DNA of 64,000 nucleotides from Microlunatus soli (lineage in GTDB: Bacteria > Actinomycetota > Actinomycetes > Propionibacteriales > Propionibacteriaceae): assembly GCF_900105385.1 (NCBI RefSeq), contig NZ_LT629772.1, forward strand, positions 1 through 64,000, in the 5' to 3' direction. Below are positions 44,074 to 54,400 of this stretch, piece after piece; position 1 is the first letter of the stretch; every line of letters begins with the position of its first letter. Under the pieces are notes generated by a model, which was not told where the DNA came from, ran no database searches, and saw only the letters and a program-made list of their open reading frames with translations. A program made the position numbers and the translations under genes.

Positions 44074-45105
44074 ATGAGGGCACTGGTGTACACAGCGGTT
44101 GCCACTGCACCGGTGGTGACCGACGTGCAGGACCCCGGCTGTCCGGCGGACGGGGTGCTGATCGAGGTCCGGGCGACCGGTGTCTGCCGGTCGGATTTCC
44201 ACGCCTGGAAGGGAGATGACCCGGTCCGACTCCCGCACGTCGGTGGTCATGAGCTGGCCGGCGTGATCATCGAGGTCGGCAGCCAGGTCGACAGCTGGCG
44301 ACCCGGTGACCGGGTCACCGTACCGTTCGTCTGCGGCTGCGGCCGGTGCGTGGACTGCCGGGCCGGTTCGCCGCAGGTCTGTGCCCGACAGACCCAGCCC
44401 GGCTTCACTCATTGGGGTTCCTTCGCCGAACGGGTGGCGATCCAGGCCGCCGATTTCAATCTGGTCCGGCTACCCGATGATCTTGATTTCGTCACCGCCG
44501 CAGCCCTCGGCTGCCGGTTTGCAACCGCCTATCGAGCGGTGACGGGGCATGCGTCGACCCGACCTGGGGACCGGCTCGCCGTGTACGGCGCGGGTGGTGC
44601 TGGTCTCTCCGCAGTCATGATCGGCTCGGCGCTGGGACTGGAGGTGGTGGCGGTCGATCCATCGGCGGCCGCCCGGGACCGCGCCGCCGACTGCGGTGCC
44701 ACGCTGACCATCGATCCGCGGGCCGACGATCCGGTCGCCAAGATCAACAACGACCTCGGCGGTGTGCAGCTCAGCCTGGATTGTGCGGGCACCGCGATCA
44801 CGGCGGTCCAGTCCGTACGCAGCCTGCGCCGAGGTGGCCACCACGTCCAGGTCGGCCTGCTGTTCGGTGAATCCGCGACACCGCCGGTGCCGATGGATCG
44901 GGTGATCGCCTGGGAACTGTCGGTGCACGGGTCACACGGCATCGCCGCAACCGACTATCCCGGGCTGCTCGAGCTCGTCATCTCCGGCCGGGTCGACCCC
45001 GCCCGACTGATCGGTGAGGTCACCGATCTCGCCGGTGCCGGCCGGGCCCTCACCGCAATGGCCGAGCCGAGCACCGGCGCCGGCATCACCGTGGCCGTCC
45101 CCTGA
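44074..45105 (+). CDS. Zinc-dependent medium-chain alcohol dehydrogenase
   Basis: The 343-aa protein has the catalytic zinc site in TGVCRSDFHAWKGD and HVGGHELAGVI, the structural zinc cysteines in FVCGCGRCVDCRAGSPQVC and the Rossmann motif VYGAGGAGLSAVMIGSALG. It probably oxidises an alcohol or sugar alcohol with NAD(P)+. Between two glycosidase genes on the same strand, it may process a released sugar, though MDR substrates vary widely. Confidence 0.92.
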   Translation: MRALVYTAVATAPVVTDVQDPGCPADGVLIEVRATGVCRSDFHAWKGDDPVRLPHVGGHELAGVIIEVGSQVDSWRPGDRVTVPFVCGCGRCVDCRAGSPQVCARQTQPGFTHWGSFAERVAIQAADFNLVRLPDDLDFVTAAALGCRFATAYRAVTGHASTRPGDRLAVYGAGGAGLSAVMIGSALGLEVVAVDPSAAARDRAADCGATLTIDPRADDPVAKINNDLGGVQLSLDCAGTAITAVQSVRSLRRGGHHVQVGLLFGESATPPVPMDRVIAWELSVHGSHGIAATDYPGLLELVISGRVDPARLIGEVTDLAGAGRALTAMAEPSTGAGITVAVP

Positions 45106-45168
45106 ATTCACTTCTCGCCCGGACGACCCGTCCTCAGCCCGCTTCTCAGCCCCACAAGGAGAATCTCG

Positions 45169-47580
45169 ATGCCAACGGCACCGTCGCCGCGACTGCGCTA
45201 CCGGACACCCGCTCGCTACTGGACCGACGCGCTGCCGATCGGGAACGGCCGGCTCGGCGCGATGATCTTCGGCCAGCCGGACCATGATCGCTGGCAGCTG
45301 AATGACGACACCTGCTGGTCGGGATCCCCGCAGACGACCGTGGGTGAACCGGCGACCGACCAGTCGCCGGCAGCGGCCGTGGCCCGGGCCCGCCGGCTTC
45401 TCCTCGACGGACAGCCGGTGCAGGCGGAGGACGAGATCAAGAAGGTCCAGTTCGGGCACTCCCAGGCCTACCAACCGCTGGCCGATCTGGAGATCATCAA
45501 CGAGGACGGCCACCATCGGCTGACCACCCGCGAGCTGGACCTCGGGACCGCGGTCGCCGGCTGGCAGGCCGAGGGCGCCGAGGCCGAGGTCTTCGCCAGT
45601 GCACCGGCGAACGCGATCCTCGGCAGCTACCGCTGGGACACCGCCCACACCGTCCGGCTGCGATTGACGGCCGCCCACCGGGAGTACGGCCACAGCCGGC
45701 TGACCGTGACCGAGGACCGGGTGGTCGTCAGCACCCGGATGCCCAGCGACGTCTACCCCGCGCGCGATCACCGCACCAAGACCGTGGTGTACGACGACCG
45801 GCCCGGCGTCAGCGCCGTCGTGGTGGCAGCGGTCCGCACCGACGGCACTGTCAGCACCGACGCCGATTCCCTGATCATCACCGGTGCCACCCGGCTGCGG
45901 ATCGCGCTGACCACCGAGACCGACTTCGTCGACCCGCGGACGACGCCGCACGGCGACATCGATCGGCTGACCGAAGCTGCCGGCAGTCGGGCTGCTGATC
46001 TGCTGCAGGTCGATCATGATCAGCTCCGCGCCGCCCATCTCGAGGAATACCGATCCTGGTCCGACCGATTCGACCTGGTGCTGGGTGGAACGGCGGAGGA
46101 CGCGACCGTCGACACGCTGTTGGAACGGGCCCGGTCCGGTGACGTCGCGCCCGGCCTGGTGGCGCTGATGGTCCACTACGGCCGCTACCTGATGATCAGT
46201 GCGAGTCGACCCGGCAGTCGGGCGATCAACCTGCAGGGCATCTGGAACCCGTGGATCCAGCCGCCGTGGCACAGCAACTACACCGTCAACATCAACACCG
46301 AGATGAACTACTGGCCGGCCACCGTTGCCAATCTGGCCGAATGCGCCGAGCCGCTGTTCGATCTCGTCGAGACGGCGGCGGCAACCGGTGCAGCGACAGC
46401 GACCTCGGTCTACGACAGACCCGGCTGGACGGCCCACCACAACACCGACGTCTGGGGCTTCACGCTGCCGGTCGGCAACGGAACCGCCAAGCCCAGTTGG
46501 GCATCCTGGCCGATGGCCGGTTTCTGGCTGCTCCGGCATTTCCGTGAGCAGTACGCGTTCACCGGCGACGACGCGTTCCTGATCGATCGTACGTGGCCGC
46601 TGCTGGACGGTGCAGTCTCGTTCGGCCTGGCGACTCTGTGTCAGCTGCCCGACGGGACCCTGGGTGTCGCCCCGTCCACCTCACCGGAGAATCAGTATCT
46701 GGCCCGTGACCGGGACGGCACCGAGCAGCCGATCGCGGTGACCGTCTCCTCCACGATGGACATCGCCCTACTGCGGGACACCTTCGCGTTCTGGCAACAG
46801 GCGGCAGCGGTCGTGGCCGAGCATGGGCGCCCGGTCGACGCCGATCGTGCGGCGGACGTCGCGACGGCGCTGGAGCGGTTGCCGTTGCCCCGGCCGACCG
46901 AGCGCGGCAGCTACCCGGAGTGGCTGGCCGATCTGCCCGAGGCGGAGCCGGAGCACCGTCATCAGTCCCACCTGTACGACCTCTTCCCCGGCGACGCTGT
47001 CACCGGTTACGACCCGACGCAGGCCGACCTGCTGGCGGCGATGGCCGAAACCCTCCGGCTCCGCGGCGACTACTCCACCGGCTGGTCGCTGGCCTGGCGG
47101 CTCTGTCTGCACGCGCGGCTGCGGGACGCCGACGCCGCTACCCGGAGCCTGGGGCACTTCCTCAGCCCGGTGTCGGACGAGATCGCCGCCGCCGGTCCGG
47201 CGGTGGCCCAGGCCGGCGGTGTCTATCGCAACCTGTTCTGTGCCCATCCGCCGTTCCAGATCGACGGCAACTTCGGCGCGACCGCCGGGGTGATCGAGAT
47301 GCTGATCCAATCCCACGGCCGGATCGACGGGCTACCGGTCGTCGAGATGCTGCCGTGTCTGCCCGTCGGCTGGCCGGAGGGTCGGCTGACCGGGGTCCGT
47401 GCGCGCGGCGGCCTGACCGTCGACCTCGCGTGGTCGGCCGGCCGGCTCAGCACACTACGGATAACCGCCGATCGTGATCACCGATTCCTGCTCCGGGTTC
47501 CCGGCCGTGCTGATCGCCGACTCGACCTCGCAGCGGGACAGCTGTGGGGCGATCCGGACCTGCCGCCGGCCGGCCGCTGA
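45169..47580 (+). CDS. GH95-family glycoside hydrolase (alpha-L-fucosidase/galactosidase type)
   Basis: The 803-aa protein starts at ATG 45169 behind AAGGAG. The N-terminal sequence WTDALPIGNGRLGAMIFG and LNDDTCWSGSP is diagnostic of GH95. The (alpha/alpha)6 catalytic region has NLQGIWNPWIQPPWHSNYT, NINTEMNYWP with the probable catalytic Glu, and AHHNTDVWG. There is no signal peptide. It would release alpha-1,2-linked L-fucose or L-galactose, or a related sugar. It pairs with the GH38 enzyme for intracellular glycan breakdown. Confidence 0.93.
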   Translation: MPTAPSPRLRYRTPARYWTDALPIGNGRLGAMIFGQPDHDRWQLNDDTCWSGSPQTTVGEPATDQSPAAAVARARRLLLDGQPVQAEDEIKKVQFGHSQAYQPLADLEIINEDGHHRLTTRELDLGTAVAGWQAEGAEAEVFASAPANAILGSYRWDTAHTVRLRLTAAHREYGHSRLTVTEDRVVVSTRMPSDVYPARDHRTKTVVYDDRPGVSAVVVAAVRTDGTVSTDADSLIITGATRLRIALTTETDFVDPRTTPHGDIDRLTEAAGSRAADLLQVDHDQLRAAHLEEYRSWSDRFDLVLGGTAEDATVDTLLERARSGDVAPGLVALMVHYGRYLMISASRPGSRAINLQGIWNPWIQPPWHSNYTVNINTEMNYWPATVANLAECAEPLFDLVETAAATGAATATSVYDRPGWTAHHNTDVWGFTLPVGNGTAKPSWASWPMAGFWLLRHFREQYAFTGDDAFLIDRTWPLLDGAVSFGLATLCQLPDGTLGVAPSTSPENQYLARDRDGTEQPIAVTVSSTMDIALLRDTFAFWQQAAAVVAEHGRPVDADRAADVATALERLPLPRPTERGSYPEWLADLPEAEPEHRHQSHLYDLFPGDAVTGYDPTQADLLAAMAETLRLRGDYSTGWSLAWRLCLHARLRDADAATRSLGHFLSPVSDEIAAAGPAVAQAGGVYRNLFCAHPPFQIDGNFGATAGVIEMLIQSHGRIDGLPVVEMLPCLPVGWPEGRLTGVRARGGLTVDLAWSAGRLSTLRITADRDHRFLLRVPGRADRRLDLAAGQLWGDPDLPPAGR

Positions 47581-47586
47581 GTTCTC

Positions 47587-47611
47587 GACCCTTCGGCACG
47601 CTCAGGAACCC
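47587..47611. repeat. Degenerate REP-like unit
   Basis: CCCTTCGGCACGCTCAGGAA keeps the CCTTCG...GCTCAGG frame of the repeat family with GG-C changes in the loop. It lies between the GH95 stop and the convergent PrsW-type gene. Confidence 0.6.
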
Positions 47612-47669
47612 GCTAGCGAGGTCCACGACACGCTCTCGTGTCCCGCACCCGGAGTTCGGGCGCGCGACC

Positions 47670-48803
47670 CTAGCCGCGGCGAGGTGCGAAGACGTTGTGC
47701 GCGTCCACCATCAGGCGCACCAGCGTGTCCTGACGGAACGCGTAGCGGCGGGGGTCGACGGTCCGGCTCTCGGCGTGGGAGTGCAACAACGCCAGCTCGG
47801 TAGCGGCGAGTTGGTAGTCGGCCATCGCTCGCTTGCCGATCTTGCCGAAACGGCCGGCCGCCCACCGCCGAGCCTGTGACCGCTCCCGCAGTGTGCTCAG
47901 CATCGCGACGTCGGCCGGGGTGACGCTGCCGGTCGCGTGGTAGGCCGGTAGATAACGCCGGATCAGCCCGACGACTCGACGACGATCCCGGACCAGCAGC
48001 ACGATCAGGATCACGATCACCACCAGCAGGATGCCGTAGGCCACGGCCAGCCCACCGAATCCGAAGCTGCTGGAAAAGTTCCAGGTCGCGTGCAGCAACA
48101 TCGCTCCGACCCAGCCGGCCAGCACCGCAAGTACTCCCCGACCGCCACGGTGGTTGGCCGCATAGGTGATACCCAGCCCGGTCATCGAGGTGAAGATCGG
48201 GTGGCACAGCGGCGACAGCAGACCACGCAGCACGAAGGTGAACGCCAGCGCCGCACCCGAGGTCGACATCGCCTGCAGGTAGTAGTTGACGTCCTCCACG
48301 ACGGCGAAACCGATGCCGACCATGCCCGCATAGATGATGCCGTCGGTCGGGCCGTCGATCTCGTCGCGGCTGCGCCACAGGAAGATCAGCAACACCAGGC
48401 CCTTCAGCGTCTCCTCCACGATCGGCGCACCGATCGACGCGCCGACCATCATCCCGCCCTTCGGACCGAACTGCGGGGTGAAGATCAACGCGATGCCGGC
48501 CGTGTTGATCACCAGCGCGAACAGACAGGCGACCCCGGCACCCCAGAGGAAGGCGAACAGCATCTTGGTCGGCGGTTCGGGTTCCAGCCGGTCGATCAGC
48601 AACAGCAGTCCGACCACCATCAGCCCGGACGGCACGGCGAGCAGAATGCCGACCACCGTGTGGATCGGACCGGCACCGAGCAGGTCGTAGGCCAACACGA
48701 CCAACAGGCAGACGCCGCAGATGATCGTCCCGGCGATCAGACCACCGGTCGGTCGGTTGCGGTAACGTCCCTCGATCACGGATTTCGGAGTCAGTGCTGG
48801 CAC
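47670..48803 (-). CDS. PrsW-family intramembrane metalloprotease
   Basis: The 377-aa protein starts at GTG 48803. It has about eight TM helices. Motifs are IVEETLKGLVLL (EE pair), FAVVEDVNYYLQA, LLSPLCHPIFTSMTGLG and MLLHATWNFSSSF, matching the E-E/H/H pattern of PrsW/CPBP-type site-1 proteases. A soluble C-terminal tail of about 100 residues (RYLPAYHATGSVT...) follows. It may release membrane-bound anti-sigma factors; no such partner is in the window. Confidence 0.9.
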   Translation of the reverse strand: MPALTPKSVIEGRYRNRPTGGLIAGTIICGVCLLVVLAYDLLGAGPIHTVVGILLAVPSGLMVVGLLLLIDRLEPEPPTKMLFAFLWGAGVACLFALVINTAGIALIFTPQFGPKGGMMVGASIGAPIVEETLKGLVLLIFLWRSRDEIDGPTDGIIYAGMVGIGFAVVEDVNYYLQAMSTSGAALAFTFVLRGLLSPLCHPIFTSMTGLGITYAANHRGGRGVLAVLAGWVGAMLLHATWNFSSSFGFGGLAVAYGILLVVIVILIVLLVRDRRRVVGLIRRYLPAYHATGSVTPADVAMLSTLRERSQARRWAAGRFGKIGKRAMADYQLAATELALLHSHAESRTVDPRRYAFRQDTLVRLMVDAHNVFAPRRG

Positions 48804-48939
48804 GCGGCCGACGCTACCGGCTGATCGGGTGCCGGCGGCACACGGTCCGGGCGTTCCAGGGCTACGTTCGCCGCCGTCGATTGATCCGGCACCACCATCG
48901 GCGTGTCCCGGATCGGCGGCAGCCGACCATGGCTGCGGA

Positions 48940-49761
48940 TCAGACCTGACCGCCCTTGACGAGCACGATCCCCTGCTCAGCCAACTCGTTCTCCCGTGCC
49001 CTGACGACATCGTCACGTCGGTTGCGGATCCGGAGCAGTTCGGCGACGCAGGCCTCGACGTCGACACCGCCGCTGGCGACGTCGCCACCGAAGTGTGCTT
49101 CCAACTGCTCGATCGCCCCGTCCGGTTCGGGCGATCGACCGACGACCCTGACCCGAGCTTCCGCGTCGAATCCCATCAGCCGGGAGCCCAGCCAAGCCTT
49201 GGACTCCTCATCTGGTGCGAGGACGTAGTCGTACAGTCGCATTCGATTGCTGAGCCACTTCGTCCGCTCGCTTCCCGGCGCGCCGAGGAAGACGTGGAAC
49301 ATGTCGTGGAACCCGCCCTCGCGCAGATTGAGCTTGGATTGGTTGATGTAGACCATCACTTTGGTCTCCATCTGTTGCGCGACATACTCCGCCTCGGTCG
49401 CGATCCGTCCGAAGTAGCACGGCAATCGGGTGGCTGCCTGGACCGCGCGGTACGCCGACACGTCGCCGACCAGGATCGCGACCGGAGCTTCGCGGCTGAG
49501 GCGGTCCAACACCGGGAGCCAGGCGACCAAGCCGGCGATGCTGCTCGGCGACCCTGGAAAATTGATCAGGAAGTGGGTGCGATTGGCGGGATCTGCTGCG
49601 CGTGCCCTGCTGTTGGGCAGTACCGCGTGCTGATGACGCAAATTGCGTTGCAGGCGCCGATATCGCTGGACATACCCGGTCCAACGGCGAAGCCTGTTGC
49701 TGATCGGCTCACGGTGCAGTTGTCGGGTCCGCTGCATGAGCTGCGCGGGATCCGAGGCCAT
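48940..49761 (-). CDS. Polymer biosynthesis protein, related to CDP-glycerol transferase N-domains
   Basis: The 273-aa protein starts at ATG 49761, overlapping the stop of the CDP-glycerol transferase gene by one base. It has a basic N-terminus, then an alpha/beta domain: RTHFLINFPGSPSSIAGLVA, APVAILVGDVSAYRAVQA, KVMVYINQSKLNLREGGFHD, DMFHVFLGAPGSERTKW and MRLYDYVLAPDEESKAW. This resembles the N-terminal GT-B half of TagF-type enzymes and has no nucleotide-binding C-half. It could be a divergent partner subunit of the adjacent enzyme. Specific function unknown. Confidence 0.65.
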   Translation of the reverse strand: MASDPAQLMQRTRQLHREPISNRLRRWTGYVQRYRRLQRNLRHQHAVLPNSRARAADPANRTHFLINFPGSPSSIAGLVAWLPVLDRLSREAPVAILVGDVSAYRAVQAATRLPCYFGRIATEAEYVAQQMETKVMVYINQSKLNLREGGFHDMFHVFLGAPGSERTKWLSNRMRLYDYVLAPDEESKAWLGSRLMGFDAEARVRVVGRSPEPDGAIEQLEAHFGGDVASGGVDVEACVAELLRIRNRRDDVVRARENELAEQGIVLVKGGQV

Positions 49762-51122
49762 CAGGCGACCACCCTTCCGATCCGGGCCAGTTCCTTCGGC
49801 ACCGGATGCTTGCGGTGTACCCACTCATCCCGCTCTGCGATCATCCGTTCGACGGCCTGCGTAAACCGATTCAGCGAGGCACCCGGCGTCGTGTCGCCGT
49901 AGTAGTAGGCGGACCAGTTGCGCATCTTGGCGATCTGTTCCGGATCGGTCAACGCACGCCGCACGACCGCCACGATGTCGTGCGCCTGATCGGCGTTGAG
50001 CAGCGGCAGGTCGGCCAGGAATGTGGTCGGGTCGATGACGGCCGAATCTTCCGCAGGCTGGGTGACGACCAGCGGTTTGGCGGTGGTCAGCCAATCGTAA
50101 GCAACCGCCGAGACGTCGGTGATCATCAGGTCCGCGCCGGTCAGATGCCACCCGAAGGCGGTGTTGTCGATCAGATGCCCCGCCTGCGGATCCGCGGCAT
50201 TGGCGGCTTCGATCATCTGTCGGATCTTCAGGTCGCATGCACCGTGCTCGGCGACGGCGATTCCGGTCCGCGGATGCGGGCGATAGATCAGCCGGAAGCT
50301 GGGATCACCGAGCAACGATTCAACCATCGGGATGCCGTGGCTTGCCACCGACCCATAGCGCATCGACGTGCGACCCCCTTCCCAGGTGGGGGCATACAAG
50401 ATCGTCGTGCGGTGCCTGTCCGGCATGATCGGCGCGGAGTACTCGACATCGATCTGAGGACGCCCGATCTCGATCGTCCGGGCGTCGACGTCATAGTCGA
50501 ACAATCGCCGTCGCAATCGGTCCTTGGCCGCAGGACCGGCGACCAGATCGTAGTTGAACACCTTCATCCAATTCGACGCCATGTAGATCTTGTCCGATTC
50601 GCCATGGCAGATGAACGCATGCTGGCAACTGTTCAGACCGAGGATGCCGAAGTTGGTGTAATTCTGATTGGGATACAGGATCACTTTCGGCCGGTGTACC
50701 TTCCGCACGTGGTTCAGATCAGCCGCACCACGGATCAGCACTACCGGCAGTGACGTCTCCGCACGGACAATCTCGGCCGTCTCCGGCTCGTAGCACAGAA
50801 CCGCCACCGACCGTTGCCTGGACAGATACTCCAGCGGCCCATACCACTGGCGCACCTGGTAGAGGTTCACCGGTAGGTCAGGGAAGTGCAGCAACACATC
50901 GAACTGGCGGTGGGAGTGCCGACGGTAGGCAGGCAAACGAGCGAGGCGGTGATGCGCACGGCGACGATTCCACCATCTACGGACCCGACGCGCAGGCTCA
51001 AGGGCGTCGTGACCGCCGCGGCCGAAAGCAGGAGTCACCGCCGTCTCCGGGTCCGAGATCTGCTCGGTCGTCGACGTCGCAGCCGATCGGCCGGCCGCCG
51101 GCGTCGATACTCGGTCGACCAC
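49761..51122 (-). CDS. CDP-glycerol glycerophosphotransferase-family protein (TagB/TagF-like)
   Basis: The 453-aa protein starts at GTG 51122 behind GGAGGGGG. It has a GT-B fold with AFICHGESDKIYMAS (the His-Gly motif), ILYAPTWEGGRTS, LIYRPHPRTG and MITDVSAVAYDWLTTAKPLV, the motifs of the glyphos_transf family. Such enzymes add glycerol- or ribitol-phosphate from CDP-activated donors to membrane-linked acceptors during teichoic acid synthesis. It is divergent from the GT2-TagF fusion. Confidence 0.87.
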   Translation of the reverse strand: MVDRVSTPAAGRSAATSTTEQISDPETAVTPAFGRGGHDALEPARRVRRWWNRRRAHHRLARLPAYRRHSHRQFDVLLHFPDLPVNLYQVRQWYGPLEYLSRQRSVAVLCYEPETAEIVRAETSLPVVLIRGAADLNHVRKVHRPKVILYPNQNYTNFGILGLNSCQHAFICHGESDKIYMASNWMKVFNYDLVAGPAAKDRLRRRLFDYDVDARTIEIGRPQIDVEYSAPIMPDRHRTTILYAPTWEGGRTSMRYGSVASHGIPMVESLLGDPSFRLIYRPHPRTGIAVAEHGACDLKIRQMIEAANAADPQAGHLIDNTAFGWHLTGADLMITDVSAVAYDWLTTAKPLVVTQPAEDSAVIDPTTFLADLPLLNADQAHDIVAVVRRALTDPEQIAKMRNWSAYYYGDTTPGASLNRFTQAVERMIAERDEWVHRKHPVPKELARIGRVVA

Positions 51123-51432
51123 GTACTACCCCCTCCAGCGAGCTGCGCGTGCCTCCCCGGGCGCGCTTGATCCGCACACCGAAACAACCGACGTACCCAA
51201 AGTTAGCCCACAGTTCATGCCAGGATCACACGTTTTGGGTTGTGATGGACAGTCGCCACCCCCTCGGCGCGATCACGATCGGTATTATCCACCGAACTCC
51301 GGGTCGTGCAGGCGATCTACGTCAGGTGGCACGGGTCCGCACTCCACGTGAGTCGATCCGCACCTCGTAGCCGGGTTATCGTGGCGGGTCGGCCCTGCAG
51401 CCATCGGCTGCCGAGCGCAACGAAAATCAGCG
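51123..51432. other. Divergent intergenic region of the glycopolymer cluster
   Basis: 310 bp without a credible gene. It is AT-richer than average around 51180-51300, with AT-rich patches (AAAGTTAGCC, GGTATTATCC near 51281-51290) that could be -10 regions for the two divergent polymerase genes. No clear dyad operator was found. Confidence 0.5.
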
Positions 51433-54400
51433 GTGACACGTAGCATCACCGCGCGAGCTTCAAGGAGTCCGGGCCAGTTGTTGCCATCAGTCCGCAGACA
51501 CCTCGCCGGGAAGTATCGCGAGCACGTCCATCCCGCGTTGAGGGCAACGCTCCGCCGAGCTCGGGCGCGGCGTTCGGAGCAGCAGAGCGCGCTGGTCAGC
51601 ATCGTCATCCCCATCTACAACGTCGAGGAGTACCTCGACGAATGCCTCACCTCGGTCATCGAACAGACCTACCGCAATTTGGAGATCATCGTCGTCGACG
51701 ACGGGTCTCCGGACGGCTCGTACGAGATCGCGAAGTCCTACACCCGATGGGACCCGCGGATCCGCATCATCCGGCAACCGAACCGCGGACTGGGCGCGGC
51801 GCGTAACACAGGCATCGCCGACGCGCACGGCCGCTACCTCTGTTTCGCCGATTCCGATGACACGCTCCCCCAGGATGCGATCGCCAGAATGGTGGAGTCA
51901 CTGGGCCGCACAGGTTCCGATTTTGCCGTCGGAGCGCCGATCCGGATGGCCGACGGGAGGACCTGGAGTTCAGGATGGGTGAAGGACGTGCACGCGGTCG
52001 ACAGACCGCGCCTCACGCTCGACGAATTCCCCGAGATCCTGAAGGACGTCTTTGCCTGGAACAAGCTGTTCCGCGCCGACTTCTTCCACCGCGTCGTCGG
52101 CGCGTTCCCTGAGGACATCCGGTACGAAGACCAGGAAGCGACGGCGAAGGCCTACGTCGCCGGCACGTTCGATGTCCTGGCGGCACCGGTGTACTACTGG
52201 CGCCTCCGCGGCGACGGCACCTCGATCACCCAACAGAAGTCTGATCCGGCCGACCTTCACGACCGACTGATCGTGAAGAACCAGGTATCGGAAGTGATCT
52301 CCAACGGTGCCAGCAAGCAGACCCACGACGTGTGGTTGGCCAAGGCGATCGGCTTCGACCTGCGCTCCTACTTCGAGCAGATCCCGCGGACAGATGAAGC
52401 GTTCTTCCAGCAGTTGAGAGACGGCGTGAGGGCCCTCAACAGTCGGATGACGCCCGACATCTGGCGACTCGTTCCGATCATCGATCGGATCCCCGCGCGA
52501 GCTGTGTTGGCCGGGAATCGCGACGACGCCATCACAGCGGTGACGCAGCGTGAAGAGTATGGCTGGTTCGTCCCGGGTGATCTCCGCGACGGCGCCGCAT
52601 ACCTCGGCCGACGCTATCTGGAGGAGATGCAGCTCGAGCGGGACGACGCCTTGCTGCGCTTGGCCGATGCCGATGTGAAGGTGATGGCCAAGGCGACCTC
52701 GGTCTGGTGGCACGATCACTTCTTGCGCGTCGAGGGCCACGCCTACCTCAGCAATCTGGCCTATGACCCCGACGTGATGACGACCAGGATGGAGTTGGTG
52801 TCCGAGAACGAAATACGGGTCCCGCTGAAGGTTCGGAATCGACGAGACGAGCGACTCGACCTCGAGACCAAGGACTCCTGGAACAGCCACGCCGAGAGCG
52901 GCTTCGCCGTTGACATCGACCCGACCGAACTGCCGATCGGTGCCACCGACCCGTGGCGGGTCGAGATCACGGTCACCGCAGGAAAGATCAGCCGGACCGC
53001 CGTGTTGCGCGATTGCGACATCCGGGGAATCGGCGGCACGCGTCCAGTGGCACCTGCCCACGGCAACGTGCGTTGGATGGCCGGGTTCGAGGACGACAAC
53101 TTCTTCTCCCTTCGCCACACCACCGAGCTCGAATCACCGGTCTCCGAGCTCACCGTCGGGTCCCGCGGCGTCACGATCACGGTCGCCGACGCCGAGGCTC
53201 GGTCGCTGCGACTGACCTGCCGATCGCTGCGGCGGACCGTTGAGATCGCCGGCAGCCCGGTGAAGGTGGATGGCAAGAAGAGCGGCCACGTCCGTTTCAC
53301 GGTTTCGTTGCCGGAGCTGGTCGACGGCGACAAACTCTCGGTGGAGCATGTTTGGTCCATTCGCGCCCACGGCGGACAGCGGGAACCACGACGCCTGACA
53401 TATCCCGGCAATGCCGACCAGCTTCATCAGGCATCGCCAGAGCACCGGCAGCTACGCGCAACGATGACGCGGGCCGGTACGCTGCGCATCGCCCAGAACC
53501 GTTGGTGGGCGGTCGCAGACGACGTCAGCGTCGAGGACGAGACGGTCACGGTCACCGGGCGGATCGGCGCTCCGGGCGCTAGCGGTCTGCAGGCCAGGAT
53601 GGTCGGCGACAGCCAGATCATCGCGGCTGACAAAATCAAGCTCGACGGCTCTGCCGAGAGCTTCGCAGTGCGCTTTCCGTTCAACCTCGACGGTCGCATC
53701 CCCAGCACCAGGCACGGATTCAGTGTGCGGCTCTCGGTCTGGCTCGACGGCCGCCGCCAGGAGCGGTGGCTGAAGGTCTCCGACGGCCTCCAACACCGGT
53801 TCCCCGCAGACGCCGACAGTCGCCGGTTCGGTGTCACCATGACCCGGACGAAGAAGGCGGCCGGGCTCTGGCTACGGTTCCGGCCGCGGTACGCCACACC
53901 GGAACGGGGCCGGCTGGCACAGCGCCGATTGCACGAGCATTATCGGCTTCCCAGCTCTGCCGGGGGTGGGCTGACCACCGAACTTCGCGACGCCGTTCTG
54001 TTTGAGAGCTTCAACGGGCGCAATGTCGGCGACTCCGTCTTGGCGATCTATCACGAATTGCTCTCCCGCAACTCCACGATGAAGTTCTTCTGGTCAGTGT
54101 CGGATCTGACGACGCCTGTCCCAGAGGGAGCGACGCCGCTCCTGGTGCATACCCAGGAGTGGATGGACGTCTTGCACAATGCACGGTATCTGGTGAATAA
54201 CAGCAACTTCCCATTCTATTACCGCAAGCGTCCGGGACAAACCTACATCCAGACCTGGCACGGTACGCCGCTGAAGAAGATCGGAAACGATGTCCCCGGC
54301 GCGAACCTCTCCCTGTCCTATCGCCAACTGATGCGCCGGGAGCCACATTATTGGGATTCCCTCCTGGCCCAGAACGACTTCGCTGCCACCACGCTGCCAA

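Noticed and set aside
44932-46539. A 535-codon minus-strand frame across the ADH end and the GH95 gene
   Set aside because: It is antisense to clear GH95 motifs and lacks any recognisable domain.
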